8,778 bases of DNA. Origin: Chloroflexota bacterium (lineage in GTDB: Bacteria > Chloroflexota > Dormibacteria > Dormibacterales > Dormibacteraceae). The stretch covers positions 1 through 8,778 of the forward strand of contig VBFW01000227.1 in assembly GCA_005880525.1 (NCBI GenBank), written 5' to 3'. Under the pieces are notes generated by a model, which was not told the origin of the DNA, made no database searches, and worked only from the letters and a program-made list of their open reading frames with translations. Position numbers and translations under genes: made by a program. Of the stretch, positions 5,500 to 8,778 are shown piece after piece. Position 1 is the first letter of the stretch. Every line of letters begins with the position of its first letter.

Positions 5500-6129
5500 T
5501 TGGAAGGGCCACGTCGCGGACGCGTCCGCATAGGCATCGTTGACGACCATCCGGTTTTCCGCCTTGGTCTGGCCAGCGCGCTCGAGCGTCAGCATGACCT
5601 CGAAATCACGTGGGAGCTAAGTTCTGCGGTCAACCTGGAGGCGCTGCTGCAGAAGACGCCGGTGGACGTGCTGCTGATCGATGTCTACCTGGGAACCGGC
5701 AAGGACGGCATCGCGGCCACTCGCGACGTTCGCGCCAAATGGCCCGAGTTGAAGATTGCCGCGATGAGCGCGAGTATGGACACGCAGCTGAGCATCACAA
5801 GCAAGCGTGCCGGCGCCAGCGTGTTCTTGCCCAAGGCTCTGCCGGTTTCTGACATGGTTGGCGCCATCCGCCGGCTGGTCGAAGGACCGCGCAAGGGCCG
5901 ATCGGACCTGCGTGGGTCGGGGTCACGAGTAAAGGATCCCCGCCTCAGCCCTCGACAGCGTCAGGTCCTCGAGCACATAAGGGTCGGACGAACCAACAAG
6001 GAGATCGCCGCGCGCCTTGGCGTTTCGGTGGCGACAGTCAACAAGCACGTGCACGAGGTGCTGTCTGTTCTGGGCGTCCGCAACCGCACCCAGGCGGCCG
6101 CCGCGCTCGCTTCCGAGGAGGACGACTGA
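5500..6129 (+). CDS. NarL/LuxR-family response regulator (first copy)
   Basis: Cytoplasmic two-component transcription factor, 209 residues from TTG 5500. The receiver (about 9-128) has the acidic pair D15-D16 in IGIVDDHPVF, phospho-acceptor D61 in VLLIDVYLG, switch S90 in AAMSAS and K112 in VFLPKA, so it should be phosphorylatable. After a short Gly/Arg/Ser linker, the LuxR helix-turn-helix (about 147-205) reads LSPRQRQVLEHIRVGRTNKEIAARLGVSVATVNKHVHEVLSVLGVRNRTQ in order. Its recognition helix (SVATVNKHVHEVL) differs from the KTVRNH helix shared by the two later regulators, so it probably binds a different site. It is divergent from the small membrane protein, and a kinase gene follows after a 209-base gap, so that kinase is a candidate partner though not in the same tight operon. 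Confidence 0.9.
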   Translation: MEGPRRGRVRIGIVDDHPVFRLGLASALERQHDLEITWELSSAVNLEALLQKTPVDVLLIDVYLGTGKDGIAATRDVRAKWPELKIAAMSASMDTQLSITSKRAGASVFLPKALPVSDMVGAIRRLVEGPRKGRSDLRGSGSRVKDPRLSPRQRQVLEHIRVGRTNKEIAARLGVSVATVNKHVHEVLSVLGVRNRTQAAAALASEEDD

Positions 6130-6169
6130 CCGCGAGGCGTTCGGTCTCCGGTGGTTATTTGTTCACCGG
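6128..6169 (+). terminator. Two tandem hairpins after the first response regulator
   Basis: GACCG (6128-6132)/CGGTC (6142-6146) starts on the stop codon, followed by CCGGTG (6148-6153)/CACCGG (6164-6169) with a 10-base T-rich loop. No U-tract follows, so termination is uncertain; the second repeat could instead be an operator. Confidence 0.3.
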
Positions 6170-6197
6170 TGTCGGCACTAATGGTCAGTTCTATCCA

Positions 6198-6227
6198 TTG
6201 ACTTGGAATTTCGCGAGTAGTTAAGGT
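6198..6227 (+). promoter_or_regulatory. Candidate kinase-operon promoter with TTAA-N7-TTAA repeat
   Basis: TTGACT (6198-6203) and TAAGGT (6222-6227) are 18 bp apart. Over the -10 lies a direct repeat, TTAAG at 6221-6225 and again at 6232-6236, spaced 11 bp, one helical turn. That geometry is typical of OmpR/PhoB-type regulator sites. The 5' leader would be about 105 bases. TAGACT at 6294-6299 is an alternative -10 nearer the gene. Confidence 0.35.
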
Positions 6228-6266
6228 CTCATTAAGAGTTATTTGATGGGCCGAACGCCTAGATAG

Positions 6267-6288
6267 AGCCCGATTGGGCTTGGGTTTT
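6267..6288 (+). terminator. Weak hairpin plus T-run in the kinase leader (possible attenuator)
   Basis: AGCCC (6267-6271) pairs with GGGCT (6276-6280) across GATT; TTTT lies at 6285-6288. The stem is only 5 bp and four bases separate it from the T-run, so this is a weak candidate. If the 6198-6227 promoter is used, it would be in the transcribed leader. Confidence 0.2.
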
Positions 6289-6338
6289 CGCGGTAGACTC
6301 GCAGTACTAATTAATCATTCGTTCAAGGGAGATTTGGG

Positions 6339-7010
6339 GTGGCTCTGCCAATGGCAGCCAGTGGTGCTGCACGTGCGGAAAGATCGGCCGCGTCCGAGGC
6401 GATAAGGCGTGCGCTGGCGCGCGAGCTGCACGACCGAGTCGCGCAGACGCTGACCACGATGCTGATCGAGCTCGAGAACTTCAAGGTCGAGCAGACGGGC
6501 AGGCAGAGTGCGCTCCGCCAGCTCGACGAGCTGCAGGTTTCGACCCGCGACGTCCTGGCGAACCTTCGCCACGTGCTCTTCGAGCTACGTGGCGAGTCGG
6601 GCATGGAGGACGGCCTGGTCGAGGCGGTTCGCACATTGACCGCCCGCTTTGAGGAGCGGACTCAGGTAAAGGTGGAGCTCTCGATCTCTCCGTCGTGGCC
6701 GGCCCACTTGCGAACCCACGCGTCGATGAATATGTATCGCATCGTCGATGAGGCGCTCACGAACGCTCGCTTGCACAGCGGCGCCAGCATGGTCGCGGTC
6801 GCCCTTCGCCTGGCTCGCAACAGGCACCTCGCGATCGAGATAAAGGACGACGGCAGAGGCGCGGACGAGGACCTTGGTCGAGCACCCGGCATGGGCGTCC
6901 TTGGAATGCGTGAGAGGGCGGTGATCCTGGGAGGGATCCTCGAAGTCGACACGGGCCCAGGCCGGGGCACCACAGTCAGAGCAATCATTCCAATGGAGCA
7001 AGTAATTTGA
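6339..7010 (+). CDS. Sensorless HisKA_3 histidine kinase (NarX/DesK class)
   Basis: Short soluble kinase of 223 residues. It should autophosphorylate on His and pass phosphate to NarL-type regulators, most obviously the gene coupled to it. The H-box is ALARELHDRVAQTL with H31, in the HisKA_3 dimerisation domain (about 20-88). The HATPase_c domain follows: N-box YRIVDEALTNARLHS (N142), G1 DDGRG (170-174) and G2 GMGVLGMRERA (184-194), then the GRGTTV strand. Only about 20 residues precede the H-box. There is no transmembrane, PAS, GAF or HAMP region, so any input must come from a partner protein or the cytosol. GTG 6339 has GGGAG at 6327-6331, seven bases upstream. The stop overlaps the next gene's start (TTGA 7007-7010), indicating translational coupling. 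Both the catalytic and phospho-acceptor residues look intact. Confidence 0.9.
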   Translation: MALPMAASGAARAERSAASEAIRRALARELHDRVAQTLTTMLIELENFKVEQTGRQSALRQLDELQVSTRDVLANLRHVLFELRGESGMEDGLVEAVRTLTARFEERTQVKVELSISPSWPAHLRTHASMNMYRIVDEALTNARLHSGASMVAVALRLARNRHLAIEIKDDGRGADEDLGRAPGMGVLGMRERAVILGGILEVDTGPGRGTTVRAIIPMEQVI

Positions 7011-7699
7011 GCACCGTCACCGCACCGCAGTCTGATTCCGCTTCCCACGTGGCGACCCGGGGCGCCCGCGTCTTGATTGTCGACGACCAGACGCTTTTCA
7101 GGGCCGGCCTGGCGCGCCTGCTCGAGGCCGATGAGCGCGTCAGTGTCGTTGGCGAAGCGGTCGACGGAGTTGAGGCGGTCCAGCTCGCGAAGACGCTGAA
7201 GCCGGACGTTGTCCTTATGGATATCAAGATGCCTAACGTCGACGGAATCGAGGCGACGCGCCGCATCCTCGCTGACAACCCCCTGGTCAAGGTGCTGATG
7301 CTCAGTACGTTTGATGCAGACAACAACGTGATCCAGGCGCTTAAGGCGGGGGCGAGCGGCTACGTGCTCAAAGACTCCCAGGCGAAGGCGATCGTGTCCA
7401 GCATCCTGGCCGTGGTCGCCGGCGAGCGGGTGATGGCCAGTGCGGTGGCTAACCGAGTGCTCGAGATGCTTACGGGCGTCACCACGCCAAAGGAGTTCTA
7501 CGACGGCCTCACCGCGCGAGAAGTGGAGATCCTTAAGTTGCTCGCTACTGGCATGGCCAACAAGCAGATCGCCTACAAGCTGAAGATCAGCGAGAAGACG
7601 GTCCGCAACCACGTGAGCAACATGTACGAGAAGCTGGACATCTACGACCGCGCCCAGGCGGTCTTGTACGCCGTGCGCAAGGGCCTGGTAGAGATCTGA
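7007..7699 (+). CDS. NarL/LuxR-family response regulator, cognate of the adjacent kinase
   Basis: Cytoplasmic DNA-binding response regulator, 230 residues. Receiver (about 20-140): D26-D27 in VLIVDDQTLF, phospho-acceptor D72 in VVLMDIKMPNVDG, S100-T101 switch region in LMLSTFDAD and K122 in GYVLKDS, all canonical. The LuxR helix-turn-helix occupies about 165-228 (GLTAREVEILKLLATG ... ISEKTVRNHVSNMYEKLDIYDRAQAV). TTG 7007 overlaps the kinase stop and has GGAG at 6995-6998, eight bases upstream. A canonical kinase-regulator pair is therefore encoded as one coupled unit. The first 18 residues (Ser/Thr/Ala) precede the receiver and look unstructured. The recognition helix is nearly the same as that of the degenerate regulator downstream, so both may bind the same sites. 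Confidence 0.93.
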   Translation: MSTVTAPQSDSASHVATRGARVLIVDDQTLFRAGLARLLEADERVSVVGEAVDGVEAVQLAKTLKPDVVLMDIKMPNVDGIEATRRILADNPLVKVLMLSTFDADNNVIQALKAGASGYVLKDSQAKAIVSSILAVVAGERVMASAVANRVLEMLTGVTTPKEFYDGLTAREVEILKLLATGMANKQIAYKLKISEKTVRNHVSNMYEKLDIYDRAQAVLYAVRKGLVEI

Positions 7700-7705
7700 C
7701 CGTCA

Positions 7706-7723
7706 GTCCCACGTAGGTGGGAC
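7706..7723 (+). terminator. Hairpin after the kinase-regulator pair
   Basis: GTCCCAC (7706-7712) pairs perfectly with GTGGGAC (7717-7723) across GTAG, seven bases after the TGA. There is no U-tract, so it is a terminator of the kind lacking a T-run, an mRNA 3'-end stabiliser, or an operator of the downstream gene. Confidence 0.4.
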
Positions 7724-7756
7724 CGGACGTCTCGGCGTTCTAGTACGACGATCCCA

Positions 7757-7785
7757 TTCACGGCGCGCCCTCGCGCTCATACATT
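7757..7785 (+). promoter_or_regulatory. Candidate promoter for the degenerate regulator and ATPase genes
   Basis: TTCACG (7757-7762) and TACATT (7780-7785) are exactly 17 bp apart, each matching four of six consensus positions. The GTG start lies 11 bases after the -10, predicting a very short leader, which fits the absence of an SD. Confidence 0.4.
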
Positions 7786-7796
7786 TCTTTACTGCA

Positions 7797-8498
7797 GTGG
7801 TAGTTGTTCCCGGGCCGGTCGCGCGCAACGGCGCGTCAAGCCGGCTTGTTGTCGACGAAACGCCCGATCTTCTTTTGATCGACCATCAGCCGCTCTTCCT
7901 GGCCGCCCTCGAGAGCCTGCTCACTGCCCCGCCGGTGCGGGCTCGCGTGCACATTGCCGCTGACGCAGCGACCGGAATGGAAATCGCATTGAGGGGCCAG
8001 GTAAACCTCGTCTTCTGTGAAGTCCGCTCAGAGCCGCTGCCGGCGCTCGAGCTGGCCGCCCGCCTGGCAGGGCTGACCCCGCCGGTGCCTGTGATCCTCC
8101 TCGGCGAGCGCGGAGATGAGCGCCTCTTGATCTCCGCTCTGCATACAAATGTCGCTGGGGTCTTCACCAAGGACGCGGCGCTGGACGAGTTCCTGGTGGG
8201 GGTCGAGACTGTGCTCTCGGGGCACCGCGCCGTCGGATCCAACCTGATGGCCGTGGTCCTCGAGACGCTCGGCGACACTGAGCGAGCCCGCCGCCCGCCG
8301 CACCGGCTGTCAGCGACCGAGGTTGAGATCCTGACCATGATCGGCCAGGCCAAGTCGATACCTGTGATCGCGTCGACCCGTGGCATCAGCCACAAGACGG
8401 TGCGTAACCACCTGGCCAACATCTACCGCAAGATGGAGCTGCGCAGCCGTACTGAGGCGATGCTGTGCGCGGCCAGGTTGGGGCTTACCGCCAACTAG
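7797..8498 (+). CDS. NarL-like transcription factor with degenerate (pseudo-) receiver
   Basis: DNA-binding protein of 233 residues, paralogous in layout to the preceding regulator. In the receiver (about 23-140) the acidic pair is D29-H30 (LLIDHQPLF, usually DD), the phospho-acceptor position is E75 (VFCEVRSEP, aligned to VVLMDIKMP), the switch Thr/Ser is replaced in VILLGERGD, while K125 (VFTKDA) remains. It should therefore not take phosphate; Glu may mimic the charged active state. The LuxR helix-turn-helix (about 169-230) is intact: LSATEVEILTMIGQ ... ISHKTVRNHLANIYRKMELRSRTEAM, with the same KTVRNH helix as the upstream regulator. It may act constitutively, heterodimerise, or compete for the same operators. 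GTG 7797 has no SD. The next gene starts 10 bases after its stop, so it is probably cotranscribed with the pilus/secretion ATPase. Confidence 0.87.
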   Translation: MVVVPGPVARNGASSRLVVDETPDLLLIDHQPLFLAALESLLTAPPVRARVHIAADAATGMEIALRGQVNLVFCEVRSEPLPALELAARLAGLTPPVPVILLGERGDERLLISALHTNVAGVFTKDAALDEFLVGVETVLSGHRAVGSNLMAVVLETLGDTERARRPPHRLSATEVEILTMIGQAKSIPVIASTRGISHKTVRNHLANIYRKMELRSRTEAMLCAARLGLTAN

Positions 8499-8508
8499 GA
8501 GTCCCCGA

Positions 8509-8778
8509 ATGTCCTTGCACCGGCCGGGACAAACTACCCAGGGCGGCGGTCGAATCCCATTCTCAAGAGAACCCGGGTTGGGCAACATCGCAAAGATGGC
8601 ACCCGAGCCGGCCGTGGCGGTGTTGCGCCAGCACGACGTAGCGCCCCGCCTCGGGGAGCGCCTCGTTGCATCGCGGTTGATCAGCGAGGGTCAGTTGCGC
8701 CGTGCGCTCGACCAGCAGGCCAAGAGCCCCCGGTTTCTCGGCGCGGTCCTGCTCGAGCTCGGGCTCATTGACGAAGAC
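8509..8778 (+). CDS. N-terminus of a PilB/GspE-type secretion or pilus ATPase (partial)
   Basis: The frame opens at ATG 8509 and is open to the window end, 90 codons. An SD GGAG at 8498-8501 lies seven bases upstream. The first 45 residues (MSLHRPGQTTQGGG...) look unstructured. From about residue 46 it reads PRLGERLVASRLISEGQLRRALDQQAKSPRFLGAVLLELGLIDEED. That is the typical helix-LGE-LISE-QL-AL-Q-LG-L-LGLI-DE pattern of the MshEN/GspE-N domain of type IV pilus extension ATPases (PilB) and type II secretion ATPases (GspE). The catalytic AAA-like part would lie beyond the window, so a stand-alone MshEN-domain protein is not excluded. A second ATG (MAPEPAV) at residue 30 is a possible start but has no comparable SD. 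Its closeness to the degenerate regulator suggests one operon. Confidence 0.65.
   Translation, partial: MSLHRPGQTTQGGGRIPFSREPGLGNIAKMAPEPAVAVLRQHDVAPRLGERLVASRLISEGQLRRALDQQAKSPRFLGAVLLELGLIDED

Noticed and set aside
6662..7612. A 316-codon minus-strand frame across the kinase and second regulator
   Set aside because: It lies antisense to two well-supported genes with intact catalytic motifs and has a shadow-like composition.

Overview
The window is GC-rich bacterial DNA with almost no spacing between genes, many GTG/TTG starts and few strong Shine-Dalgarno sites. It also has TANNNT-type -10 candidates lying close to start codons. This style fits a soil-type Terrabacteria lineage such as Chloroflexota, Candidatus Dormibacterota or Actinobacteriota. 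That placement is inferred from style and gene content only. No rRNA, tRNA, CRISPR array or insertion sequence was seen.

Left part (1-2520): fragments of an envelope-glycan cluster. A GT87-type polyprenol-phosphate sugar-dependent membrane glycosyltransferase (+) runs tail-to-tail into a SAM methyltransferase (-), which is preceded on the minus strand by a family 2 (DPM1/DPG-synthase-like) glycosyltransferase. Both facing genes lose their expected C-termini at one point near 915-935, and the window opens with a 22-bp direct duplication. This end therefore carries either a real rearrangement or assembly errors.

Middle part (2520-5300): a membrane-anchored protein with two LysM domains and an M23 (LytM) peptidase domain, diverging from the glycosyltransferase. 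Next is an HSL-family alpha/beta-hydrolase with a clear terminator, then an unrecognised 131-residue protein. That gene converges on a small two-helix membrane protein on the minus strand; the two genes share a CTAG stop.

Right part (5300-8778): a signalling island. It holds a NarL/LuxR response regulator divergent from the small membrane protein, then a very short sensorless HisKA_3 histidine kinase translationally coupled to a second NarL-type regulator. A third NarL-like protein follows, whose receiver has lost the phospho-acceptor Asp (Glu in its place) but keeps the helix-turn-helix. Ten bases after it begins a gene whose N-terminus looks like the MshEN/GspE-N domain of a PilB/GspE-type secretion or pilus ATPase; it runs off the window. 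The likely logic is that one soluble kinase phosphorylates one or both canonical regulators, while the phosphorylation-blind paralogue, cotranscribed with the ATPase gene, acts as a constitutive or competing DNA-binding partner. This circuit is the most unusual content of the window.
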